Counted from the stretch's first letter, positions 1 to 7,215 are shown. The stretch is 8,222 nucleotides of DNA from Candidatus Zixiibacteriota bacterium (GCA_026397575.1 JAPLUP010000657.1:1-8222), one strand, 5' to 3'. The notes: generated by a model from the letters alone, not told the origin. A program made the numbers and translations.

Positions 1-803
1 TATTTTCTGGCATTATTGTTTTTGGTATCATTTAAGAGTCTGTTGTTTGCTCTAATTATACAAATCATACTTTCATCACTTTCCGCTGTCTATCTCTATA
101 GAATCGGTTATCTAATTTTCAAAAGTCGCCCTTTTGCGGCCGTGGGCGGCCTGATAAATGGACTCTCCCTAACTTCAGTAGCTTTAAGCGTATCCTTTTT
201 GTCGGAGACAGTTTTTTCTTCTGTTTAGTTTTGGCAATTTACATTTTTCTCCAGGCCATAGAAACCCCCAATGTCAAGAAATATATCATTGTGGGGGGCT
301 TAATAGCATATGCCACTTTTGCCAGGGCCGTGTCACAATTATTCCCCCTGATACCAATCGCAGCGGTTATATTTACGCCAGCCAGATATTTCTCAGTGTC
401 CAAAAGAACCTTGCTTAAATATACAATTGCCTCAGCGGTAATTTCTTTCATTCTGATATCGCTCTGGGCGGTCAGGAATTATATTGTAAACGATACTCCT
501 GCTATAGCGGGTCCCGGGGCCGCCTGCCTGTATTTGGGCGCCCGGGTGGAATCCGTTCGCTCCGGCTCACTTCCCATATACAAATGCGGAGCAATTTTCA
601 GTCAGGAAGCAGAAAAGGGAAAGAATGGAAAGGCGACCATAAAGGAAAAAAATGATTGGTATTTCAGGAAACTAATTTCCCTTTTTATGGAAAATCCAAA
701 AGGTTTTATCCGCATTTATGGAGTAGTCATCGGCGATTTTCTATCCTGTCAATTTTATTCGGCGATTACTTGGACAAATCAATCGACCACCGATAGGCGA
801 TAA
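1..803 (+). pseudogene. Broken GT-C type (GT39/ArnT-like) membrane glycosyltransferase, 5' end outside window
   Basis: The frame is open from base 1 (YFLALLFLVS...), so the true start lies upstream; a TTG at 16 is internal. The first frame stops at TAG 226-228 and the reading resumes in another frame, which runs to TAA 801-803. Adding one T to the six-T run at 212-217 joins the two smoothly (SETVFFFCLVLAIYIF). The joined product aligns by eye with the intact glycosyltransferase at 1017-2417: LSETVF matches LSDTVY, and WAVRNY matches WVIRNY. Several hydrophobic helices are followed by a hydrophilic loop. The C-terminal helices seen in the intact relative (about its residues 380-450) are absent. 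After TAA 803 the same frame stays open for 40 codons to TGA 924-926, with no membrane segment. By rough count GC is near 40%, against low to mid 50s in the facing operon. I read this as a decaying gene; a sequencing error in the T-run could explain the frameshift but not the missing C-terminus. Confidence 0.7.
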
Positions 804-1016
804 TCAAAACTCTTAGGGCAGGGCGAGATAATTCAGGAGGATCTTGGCCTAAATCGTCCCAACAATTACTTATTCAGAACTATCAAATATGCCACAATCG
901 CCAGAAAGTCCAAATCTGGTTCATGAGACACTCAACCGTGATGAATAGTCCGGGGGCTGGTTTTTAGCTGGGGGCAACTAATTGCTGCGATTCAGATCGC
1001 TGGGAATCGCATCTTC
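804..1016. other. Convergent intergenic gap
   Basis: This stretch lies between the 3' end of the broken plus-strand gene and the 3' end of the minus-strand operon. Its first 120 bases remain open in the upstream gene's frame and may be former coding sequence. The rest contains G-runs (around 951-974) and the hairpin annotated separately. I see no RNA gene and no ORF with a plausible ribosome site. Confidence 0.6.
986..1011 (-). terminator. Perfect 8-bp hairpin just behind the operon
   Basis: TGCGATTC (986-993) and GAATCGCA (1004-1011) are exact inverted repeats around a 10-base loop. On the minus strand the hairpin begins five bases after the stop codon of the last operon gene. No clear U-tract follows on the minus strand, and only a weak TCTTCTT follows on the plus strand. 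It may therefore be a weak or bidirectional terminator or an mRNA 3'-end stabiliser rather than a classic intrinsic terminator. Confidence 0.4.
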
Positions 1017-2417
1017 TTAAGTCCTATTCAGTGATGTCTTGGCAAATCGTTGAATTCGGTGAGTGAATTCAATTAATATCATTACCATAAATACAATCGT
1101 AGTGGCCATGAGTATCCACCCAGATAATTGCCCCGGCAAGAAATACCTTGACCCCTGGTATGGAAACGCACCGATTGTGCACGCGCAATACCCATACACA
1201 GCTCCGAGAAACAAAGTAGCGCGGTAGTGTCGTCCAAAGATAAGGATGATCAGACCCGCTATGGACAGGTAGAACCTTGCCCGGAGAAGACCATGGTCCC
1301 TGAGGAAACCACTGATCGTGTCAACAGTCCTCGACGCGGGGGGTAGTAGGATGGGCAAGAGATAGTCTGGCTCGCTAATGTTCTCCCATGACCATTCGGC
1401 ATAGGCCCCAACCACTTCGAGTGGATACTCGCTTTCGACTTCCTGCGTTTTGATTTGGGCCTGATGGCAGAGCCCCTCAAGTAGACGAGGCTGGCCGGCG
1501 TGTTTACTCAGATACTCCTGCTCCCATTCCTGCTGAACCTTCCGGTAATCCTGTCCAACCACATTACCCATGGCCTTTGCGGCAATCGTGGAGCGGGCGC
1601 TGATGGTGGTGATGGCCATGACCGGAAAGCCATGGACGCGGTAGTTGCGTATTACCCATGGGACCGGAATAAGACAAGCGATGAGGCACCCCAGAATGGC
1701 GCCGCGAAGTAATCTGGCGAGATCCGGCGCCCGAAAGTCAGTCCGGGCACGCTGCACAAAATGATACCCCAGAGTAACAAGCACCATTACAAAGGGCCAG
1801 TACTTGCCGATGGGTCGCACGAGCATTGCCCCGCCGCAGACCGTTCCAGCGAGCAGAAAGAAATGAAGCCGTCCGGTATGCAGAGCGCGAATCAAAAGCC
1901 ACAGTGAAAAGGCAAACAGGAAGACATAGACAGTATCAGACAGGACCAGCGAGCTTAATGCAATCGATGTAATGGAAAACACCCCCAGCAGACCGGCAAT
2001 GAATGCCACTCGTCTAGTCAAACCAGCTTCCAATGCAATGAGGTAAATGAGCACACATGTCCATGAGGACAACAGCACTTGAACAGCCAAGATGGGAAGG
2101 GTCTGAATTCCCCAGAGCAGAAAGCTGACTGCGAGGAGCAGGGGATATCCCACCGGGAAATAGAATAATTCCCTTCGATTCACCAAGAAGCCGTCGCTTA
2201 TGATCGCCTGAGCACCCCCAACATAATTCGAAGAGTCGGGTGTCAAGTTGAGCATGTCCTGACTATTGTGATAGTGGAATACAATTAGCAGGACAAACCC
2301 GCGAATAAGCGCCGCGAGCAAGAAAATAATCCAGGGAGTGACCCTGCTTCGATCCAATCTTAACGAATTACCAAGGGAGCTAATTCTCGTTGTAAACATC
2401 ACCCCGTTTCGCTTCAT
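1017..2417 (-). CDS. GT39/ArnT-like polytopic membrane glycosyltransferase
   Basis: A 466-residue membrane protein of the GT-C fold, likely moving a sugar from a polyprenyl-phosphate donor to an acceptor outside the cytoplasmic membrane. A short basic N-terminus leads into helix 1 (about 28-48). Next comes an outer loop with PDSSNY (60-65), the usual place of the catalytic acidic residue in GT39-type enzymes, here probably Asp61. Further helices lie near 91-130, 135-176, 186-220 and 237-255. PWVIRNY (253-259) opens a long hydrophilic segment to about 375, followed by helices near 380-395, 398-417 and 430-450 with RYFLPG at 424-429. The start at ATG 2415-2417 is preferred because GGAAGAGG sits six bases before it; a TTG at 2450 would add 11 residues but has no better ribosome site. 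It is the last gene of the operon, 40 bases after the YfhO-family gene. The acceptor and sugar cannot be told. Family placement is from motif and topology, not a search. Confidence 0.75.
   Translation of the reverse strand: MKRNGVMFTTRISSLGNSLRLDRSRVTPWIIFLLAALIRGFVLLIVFHYHNSQDMLNLTPDSSNYVGGAQAIISDGFLVNRRELFYFPVGYPLLLAVSFLLWGIQTLPILAVQVLLSSWTCVLIYLIALEAGLTRRVAFIAGLLGVFSITSIALSSLVLSDTVYVFLFAFSLWLLIRALHTGRLHFFLLAGTVCGGAMLVRPIGKYWPFVMVLVTLGYHFVQRARTDFRAPDLARLLRGAILGCLIACLIPVPWVIRNYRVHGFPVMAITTISARSTIAAKAMGNVVGQDYRKVQQEWEQEYLSKHAGQPRLLEGLCHQAQIKTQEVESEYPLEVVGAYAEWSWENISEPDYLLPILLPPASRTVDTISGFLRDHGLLRARFYLSIAGLIILIFGRHYRATLFLGAVYGYCACTIGAFPYQGSRYFLPGQLSGWILMATTIVFMVMILIEFTHRIQRFAKTSLNRT
2265..2360 (-). 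repeat. Direct repeat copy A (glycosyltransferase N-terminal cassette)
   Basis: These 96 bases, inside the 5' end of the GT39-like gene, align without gaps to 4919-5014 in the same orientation, 2654 bases away. I count 77 of 96 identical bases. They encode the basic lead-in and first membrane helix (LDRSRVTPW, LLAALIRGFVLL, HYHN). Confidence 0.85.
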
Positions 2418-2423
2418 CTGTTG

Positions 2424-2431
2424 CCTCTTCC
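2424..2431 (-). promoter_or_regulatory. Ribosome binding site deciding the ATG start of the GT39-like gene
   Basis: GGAAGAGG lies six bases before ATG 2415-2417. This supports the ATG over the longer TTG-initiated reading that begins at 2450. Confidence 0.6.
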
Positions 2432-2457
2432 ATCGAGACCAAAAGGTCAAACCACGC

Positions 2458-4872
2458 TCAATTTGAGCTAACCGTCATTGCTGGACGGTGCACCCACTGT
2501 CGAATCAGCAAAATCCCAACCAGGAGCAAGCCGCCACATGAAAGTAGCTTGCCTAACAAGACCCACCCCGAACGACATACAAACACGATGTTTTTTGTAC
2601 CGGCAGCAACTTCAACCGCTCGAAACGCACCGTCAGCACGATATACCCTGAGCTCTCTACCATCGCCATAGGCGTGCCATGATGAGTGATAGTTGTCCGT
2701 TAGCACCAGAAAAGAGTTGCAGGATGAACTCACGGCGACCGAAATTGAGTCGTTTCCATAGTACACTATTGATGCTTCGCCAGCCGGAGCAGTGTCCGTA
2801 GTGACCTGAAGCCGAGGCAGCTCTTCCAGAAGGACTGTCCGACGCAAGTCACTGCTTCCACTCAGAACAGAATCGATAAGAACGCTCCGATCTGCGAATA
2901 CCTCGAAGGAATTTACCAGAAAAACCCGGGGAAAGCAATTTCGATTCTCAAGCAGGATTCGCTCACCCTCATTCACGAGGGTATCAAGCAGTTCAGTCCC
3001 CAGAGCATTCGGAGGAATTCGAGATTCACGTGACACCACAAGATATCGTGTGCCAGTCAGGTTGATCAGCCGCGGATTGTGCAGATTGCATCGACTGCTT
3101 CCACCCACCAGTTCAAAGTACCAAAATGGAATTCGATCCTGAAGGCCCGTGGGGCTTGGAATACCAGCGTAGGCCAATTGGAGAGTGCCTTCGCCAATGT
3201 CGTACTCCAGAGTGCGCCAAGGACCGGCTTGAGTCGCTATTGTCTCTGTAACGGGGGTCGAACCGAGTAATCTGTCATGGTCACACACGGCAATGAACCT
3301 TTCATCGAATCTTATGCTTGCGGTCGCTACCAGAATAGGTATAAGCCAAAGAACCCCGGACCATTTCCTACGAGAGTACGCTGTCCAAATCAGAATACAG
3401 GAAACAATTAGTGTGCTTGCGGCAATAAACATGCCAACCGTAAGATTGGGTAGATTGGCCTTGGCGCGCAGCCATGCCGCGGACTGGCCACTTTCGCCAG
3501 GAATGAGGTCGCGGTAGAACACCTGAGCGTATTGCATAAGAGCCTGTTCCCCATCAAGGCGCGTAACCAACGCCGCGGCGGCTATGACAATCGGAGGGAC
3601 AATAATCGCCGCAACAACGAGTCTGCGCCGAAATCCGCTGGTCGCCGATACGTTGCGAATTCCATCGAGTGCTGTCCCGGCCAAAATCGAGATAGCATAA
3701 ACAGCAATGAAGGTAGCTCCAGAAGGTGCCTCCATAGAGTCCAAAGCTGGGATGATCGACAGAAGCAACCGAAACGCCGGAGTCGCATTCCCCAGAGCAT
3801 ATAGCAGCACCACTCCTGCGATAAGACCCCAGAAGTACTTGTGCCTCCTACCTGGCAAGACAAAGCACAGTAGTGCAAGATAGATTGCGAGTGCCGACAT
3901 CCCTTCCGAATTGTTCTTGAAACTATTCTTTCCCCAATAAAGCGTTGGTCCGGATCGAACATCGGTCCCACAGAATTCTGGAATTGCGATGGAGGCCATT
4001 TCCTCGGCGTGAAGTGCGAACTGGCCTGCGAAGTCCGGTCCACGGTGCACCGTTCCTCGAGAGGTGTCATTTAGAATGTAATGGGCGCTGGGGAGGATTT
4101 GCACGGAAGAAATCAGCAACCCTATAAGGACCCCGAGGCCGATAAGCAAGAAACTGCGCAGCGGTCTCTGCTTGCCGAAGCCTGACAGGGATCCTGTGGC
4201 TATGGTACCTCGGAACAACACGAAAGCAAGAAGAAACCAGAGAATATAATACGCGAGCTGCAGGTGAGGTGTGAGGACGATGAGGGCAATTGCCAAACCC
4301 AGCCACGCAACATCAGCCAGTCTACCATTTCGAAATATGCGTTCCGCCAAGCCCACGACAAGAGGAAACCATGTCGCCACATAGATCTTGCCGTCGTGAC
4401 CAGGGGCGACCCAGCTAACGATGCACGGAGATAATCCATATGACACACCGACCAACGATGCAGCCAGCCGGCTCAGGCCCATCCGGCGTGCCGACCAATA
4501 AGCCAAGGTCCCAGCTAACAAATAGTGAAGCATGAAGGAATAGCCAAATCCCCGAACTATCCCGATGGCTATTTCCAGATAGGTCAGCGGATAGTAGGCG
4601 CCGCCGTGAATAGCGCCGACAAACGGCAGACCGCAACACTGCAGCGGATTCCACTGCGGGATACTGCAGGATGACACCAACGCTTGTTTGAGGAATGATC
4701 GAAAGAACACACCGCCGGCGATGACGTCACCTGAGTACAGCATGTCTGACGAAAAGACAAACGAACGAAAAAGGTATAGCAGAGTCAAGAACAGGAAAAG
4801 TACGTACCCCATGACGAATAGACGCTCCCTTTGGTCAGCACTGCCGCCGTATGGTTCAATTGGACTACACAT
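2458..4872 (-). CDS. YfhO-family large membrane protein (GT-C related)
   Basis: An 804-residue protein with the features I associate with the YfhO family (PF09586), which is linked to lipid or lipoteichoic acid glycosylation in Firmicutes and widespread in Bacteroidota-like lineages. Visible marks are a first helix at about 21-40, SGDV (47-50) in the first outer loop, PQWNPLQCCGLPF (72-84), PGHDGKIYVATWFP (157-170) and many helices up to about 520. A soluble outer region from about 525 to 767 carries LTGTRYLVV (605-613), FPRVFLV (647-653) and the typical late stretch LTDNYHSSWHAYGDG (724-738), then YRADGAFRAVEV. A final helix spans about 770-790. The length is normal for the family. The start ATG 4870-4872 overlaps the stop of the preceding mini-gene by eight bases and has only a weak ribosome site, which points to translational coupling. 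An internal ATG at codon 21 (4810-4812) is the alternative, but its AGGGAG is about 12 bases away. The substrate is unknown. Confidence 0.8.
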   Translation of the reverse strand: MCSPIEPYGGSADQRERLFVMGYVLFLFLTLLYLFRSFVFSSDMLYSGDVIAGGVFFRSFLKQALVSSCSIPQWNPLQCCGLPFVGAIHGGAYYPLTYLEIAIGIVRGFGYSFMLHYLLAGTLAYWSARRMGLSRLAASLVGVSYGLSPCIVSWVAPGHDGKIYVATWFPLVVGLAERIFRNGRLADVAWLGLAIALIVLTPHLQLAYYILWFLLAFVLFRGTIATGSLSGFGKQRPLRSFLLIGLGVLIGLLISSVQILPSAHYILNDTSRGTVHRGPDFAGQFALHAEEMASIAIPEFCGTDVRSGPTLYWGKNSFKNNSEGMSALAIYLALLCFVLPGRRHKYFWGLIAGVVLLYALGNATPAFRLLLSIIPALDSMEAPSGATFIAVYAISILAGTALDGIRNVSATSGFRRRLVVAAIIVPPIVIAAAALVTRLDGEQALMQYAQVFYRDLIPGESGQSAAWLRAKANLPNLTVGMFIAASTLIVSCILIWTAYSRRKWSGVLWLIPILVATASIRFDERFIAVCDHDRLLGSTPVTETIATQAGPWRTLEYDIGEGTLQLAYAGIPSPTGLQDRIPFWYFELVGGSSRCNLHNPRLINLTGTRYLVVSRESRIPPNALGTELLDTLVNEGERILLENRNCFPRVFLVNSFEVFADRSVLIDSVLSGSSDLRRTVLLEELPRLQVTTDTAPAGEASIVYYGNDSISVAVSSSCNSFLVLTDNYHSSWHAYGDGRELRVYRADGAFRAVEVAAGTKNIVFVCRSGWVLLGKLLSCGGLLLVGILLIRQWVHRPAMTVSSN

Positions 4873-5062
4873 AAAGCACGTCCCGGAGAGCTTTAGATTC
4901 GTTTCGAACTACATCAATATTGTGGTAGTGGAGTTCAGGAAGTAGGACAAATCCACGAATGAGAGCGGCGAGTAAGAAGATGAACCATGGAGTGATTCTG
5001 CTTCGATCCAATCTAGATGATTCGTGATTTCCGCAAGAGTGCGCCTGACGGTATACTCGCAT
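4865..5062 (-). CDS. 65-codon mini-gene: truncated second copy of the GT39-like N-terminus
   Basis: The product is a basic stretch, one membrane helix (LLAALIRGFVLL) and HYHN, followed by a 17-residue unrelated hydrophilic tail. Over 31 residues it matches the N-terminus of the glycosyltransferase at 1017-2417 in 26 positions, and the match stops right after HYHN. It begins at ATG 5060-5062, nine bases after the AftA-like gene, and ends at TAG 4865-4867 inside the start of the YfhO-family gene. The upstream GGAGTGAGG (5070-5078) is a better ribosome site than that of the following gene. No catalytic loop is left, so it cannot be a transferase. It could be a deletion remnant, a leader whose translation feeds the next gene, or a small membrane protein. 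That it is translated is inference from the ribosome site and the kept frame. Confidence 0.55.
   Translation of the reverse strand: MRVYRQAHSCGNHESSRLDRSRITPWFIFLLAALIRGFVLLPELHYHNIDVVRNESKALRDVLYV
4919..5014 (-). repeat. Direct repeat copy B (glycosyltransferase N-terminal cassette)
   Basis: This is the partner of 2265-2360, in the same orientation and without gaps. Of 19 differing bases, 12 are synonymous codon changes and the other seven fall in five codons that change an amino acid. The two copies therefore diverged while being read as protein. Similarity ends abruptly at the HYHN codons on one side and fades into the N-terminal tail on the other. Confidence 0.85.
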
Positions 5063-5069
5063 CCACCAA

Positions 5070-5078
5070 CCTCACTCC
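5070..5078 (-). promoter_or_regulatory. Ribosome binding site of the mini-gene, overlapping the upstream stop codon
   Basis: GGAGTGAGG includes the TGA stop (5072-5074) of the AftA-like gene. Its GAGG core ends seven bases before ATG 5060-5062. Ribosomes ending the upstream gene would finish on the loading site of the mini-gene. Confidence 0.55.
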
Positions 5079-7162
5079 AAGTCAACCACTCTACTGAATG
5101 ACTTACCTTGGGGGCCTTGATCGTCAAAGAGGCCAAGAACGAACCCGAATGAATCCTTGGGATTTGGAAACGCCCGGCAGAGCGTAACAACATCCCCCAT
5201 TTGCCATCGTCCACTATTGACCTCTGCGGGAAAATCAAAATTGCCCATTTGCGAGCGATTCTTGCCGGAATAAACGTGTAGATACACTCGGCGCGGAATC
5301 GGAATCGGTCGGTTGATTCTAAATGACGCTACCAGGTACACGCTGTCAGCAAAGGAGAATGTGTGACAATCTATCAAGAGTACTCGTTGGTCGAACCAAT
5401 ACGGATGAGTGGCGTCAAGGCAACGAACACATCTGGGCAATCCATTGGGTAGACTCCTCTCAATGATATCCCTTCCAACTGGCTGTAGCCGATCCTCAAT
5501 AGCAGCAATGTGGCTCAGTTGAATTAACGAATCACGTCGGTCGCGCGCATCAATCTTCACTATGGGGATGCTGGACACATTCGGACGGACCTCAAAAAGA
5601 TTCTTACCCGGCAATTGGACAAATCCGGCCGAATCGGTCATTAATGAGACAGGAAAAGACAGGTCTTTGAGTATCAATCCGTTTGGGTAGTTGCTTAGCG
5701 CCACCTGCACGTGCAACGATTCGCCCTGACGCTCGGGCATGAAATAATCTACCGCATCAAAGAGATTGTTTCGCATCGCCACATTGAGAATCCGTGCGTC
5801 GCTTATTCCGGTGAGATGGCAAAGAAAGTCGTACCGAAGAGCGAATCGTGAGGCCGGGTGTGCATAATGTTCGTTGACATTGATAAACGCGTAGGCTGGA
5901 ATGAAGGCGTATCGGCGGCGAACCCACTGCACTCCACTGAATATGGCGAGTCCAATTAAAGAGGTCATTATAGCCCATGTGAATTCACGGTCTTTTGTCA
6001 GGTTGAGTGAAATATCAACCGTTCCAAGAAGCGACCCCAGGAGAAAGAACCCAAGGCAAAGTGCCAGAAGCCACACGAGTGATCGGAGAATGCGGGATCG
6101 AATTCTCCAGAGAGCAAATAGGATTGCGGCCAAACCGGTCAAGCCGACCCAGTTGAATTCCAAGAATGGGAATCCCAATCCGCCGGATCCGCTATGATAC
6201 CAGTCGCCCCGCGAGCGATCCATGCCATAACGAATAATCGATAGGAAATTCGGGAGCCAATACGGTGCGCTGACAATCGCAACACCAAAGATCTGAAGCC
6301 AGGCCTGACGCAGACCCCCAATAGGCCACACCATCTTCCCTGATCGGAAGATTACTAGTAATGTACAGACGACAAGCATAAAAACGAGAAGGATGAACGG
6401 ATAAAAATAAGTGGTGAGGAGTAGTGTGCCCAAGATGCTTCCGGTTACCCAATGGGACCACTTGAAATGAGGACCACAACCGATCCCCTGGATGTAGTGT
6501 AACCACCAAGGAACGAACAGACTGTTGGCTATAAAAGCATGTGGCACCGCCACGAGCATGAATGAGCCACCAATGTCGATTAAAAGGACAGCACTGGTCA
6601 CAAATAGCGCTGCCGTGGGAGACACTATCTTTCTCCACAATCCGTACAGAAGAAAGGGCATGCAAATGAAAATGAGTTTGAGACCGATCTGGAGCATTTC
6701 AAATCCGTGGTGGGCGGTGAGTTTTCCAAGCAGTCCCAAAACCCAGTAATATACTGGCGGATAGAAGATGGGTAAGCCCTTGTAATAGTAGTCAATCGGC
6801 CACCCTGATGTGGAAAATCGCTCAACCATCGCCATGCGAAACTTCTGGTCTCCCCAGAAAGCGTTATCGGGGAACAATGACGGTGTAAAAACAAGGACCA
6901 AGGCAATGGCACCGTATAGGCCAAGAACGCTGAGCATGGCGATTCTTTTTGGCGACAAATTCACCGGGATCACCCAGAGGAGAATGACAGTGAAAACAAA
7001 AAGCAGGTTCCAGAAATCAAGCCCCATGTACCCGTAGATGCGCAATTCTTGCGAGGTTACCGGACTCTGATGACAGTGCTTCGCAAGCAGTAAGCCAATG
7101 AAGCAAAACGCAATCACTAGAAAAAGACATGTTATAGCCTGCGAAAGTTTAGTTTGCTTCAT
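5072..7162 (-). CDS. AftA-like (GT85-like) membrane glycosyltransferase with extra C-terminal domain
   Basis: A 696-residue protein. About 12 hydrophobic helices span residues 10 to 412 and a soluble part follows. The first long outer loop has DNAFWGDQKFR (99-109) then YKGLPIFYPPVYYWVLG (127-143). This is the arrangement I recall from actinobacterial arabinofuranosyltransferase AftA (DQ-FR, then LP-FYP-WFW), which adds the first arabinose to galactan from decaprenyl-phospho-arabinose. PYWLPNF (300-306) and FPFLEFNWVG (331-340) match the later AftA pattern (LPMLEFSLVG). HYAHPASRF (432-440) recalls the HYANPLADF stretch of the AftA C-terminal domain. Residues about 590-696 go past that domain and look like a beta-rich module (YLHVYSG, NSGRWQMGDVV, GFVLGLFDDQG). 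It likely uses a polyprenyl-phospho-sugar on the outer membrane face; arabinose itself is not implied. ATG 7160-7162 is preceded by GGAAG at eight bases. It is the first gene of the operon, just behind the promoter at 7185-7215. The family call is from remembered motifs and needs a profile search. Confidence 0.65.
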   Translation of the reverse strand: MKQTKLSQAITCLFLVIAFCFIGLLLAKHCHQSPVTSQELRIYGYMGLDFWNLLFVFTVILLWVIPVNLSPKRIAMLSVLGLYGAIALVLVFTPSLFPDNAFWGDQKFRMAMVERFSTSGWPIDYYYKGLPIFYPPVYYWVLGLLGKLTAHHGFEMLQIGLKLIFICMPFLLYGLWRKIVSPTAALFVTSAVLLIDIGGSFMLVAVPHAFIANSLFVPWWLHYIQGIGCGPHFKWSHWVTGSILGTLLLTTYFYPFILLVFMLVVCTLLVIFRSGKMVWPIGGLRQAWLQIFGVAIVSAPYWLPNFLSIIRYGMDRSRGDWYHSGSGGLGFPFLEFNWVGLTGLAAILFALWRIRSRILRSLVWLLALCLGFFLLGSLLGTVDISLNLTKDREFTWAIMTSLIGLAIFSGVQWVRRRYAFIPAYAFINVNEHYAHPASRFALRYDFLCHLTGISDARILNVAMRNNLFDAVDYFMPERQGESLHVQVALSNYPNGLILKDLSFPVSLMTDSAGFVQLPGKNLFEVRPNVSSIPIVKIDARDRRDSLIQLSHIAAIEDRLQPVGRDIIERSLPNGLPRCVRCLDATHPYWFDQRVLLIDCHTFSFADSVYLVASFRINRPIPIPRRVYLHVYSGKNRSQMGNFDFPAEVNSGRWQMGDVVTLCRAFPNPKDSFGFVLGLFDDQGPQGKSFSRVVDLE

Positions 7163-7179
7163 GAATCTTGCTTCCGAAT

Positions 7180-7194
7180 GTTACCAAATGTAAC
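7180..7194. promoter_or_regulatory. Candidate operator: palindrome over the -10 element
   Basis: On the minus strand GTTACATTTGGTAAC has exact 5-base inverted arms (GTTAC/GTAAC) around five bases. The same place is also a near-perfect tandem repeat of ten bases (ATGTTACCAA at 7178-7187, ATGTAACCAA at 7188-7197 on the plus strand). A dimeric regulator bound here would cover the -10 element and likely the transcription start. No regulator gene is in the window. Confidence 0.4.
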
Positions 7195-7215
7195 CAACTG
7201 AAACATATCCGTCAA
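7185..7215 (-). promoter_or_regulatory. Operon promoter
   Basis: TTGACG (7210-7215) stands exactly 17 bases from TACATT (7187-7192), a good sigma-70 arrangement. Read as TACATTTG (7185-7192), the -10 element also fits the Bacteroidota pattern TAnnTTTG. Transcription would start near 7180, giving a leader of only about 18 bases that includes the GGAAG ribosome site of the AftA-like gene. It probably drives the whole four-gene operon, since I see no promoter within it. Confidence 0.6.

Noticed and set aside
205..235. Programmed ribosomal frameshift at the T-run
   Set aside because: The gene also lacks its C-terminal region, and I see no stimulating structure or upstream ribosome-like pairing site, so decay or sequencing error is simpler.
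2418..2450. Extended TTG start of the GT39-like gene at 2450
   Set aside because: The 11 extra codons cover the strong GGAAGAGG site that serves the ATG at 2415-2417, so the shorter form is more likely.
3532..3804. A plus-strand 90-codon frame opposite the YfhO-family gene
   Set aside because: It is a very Arg- and Asn-rich shadow translation with no start signals, lying opposite a stretch of clear membrane helices.
3582..4070. A 162-codon minus-strand reading frame within the YfhO-family gene
   Set aside because: It is a different frame of a well-supported gene, with no ribosome site, no recognisable domain and a composition unlike a real protein (rich in Arg, Ser, Trp and Cys).
6192..6665. 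A 157-codon minus-strand reading frame within the AftA-like gene
   Set aside because: It is a shadow of the real gene in another frame. The real frame has continuous membrane segments and family motifs over the same stretch.
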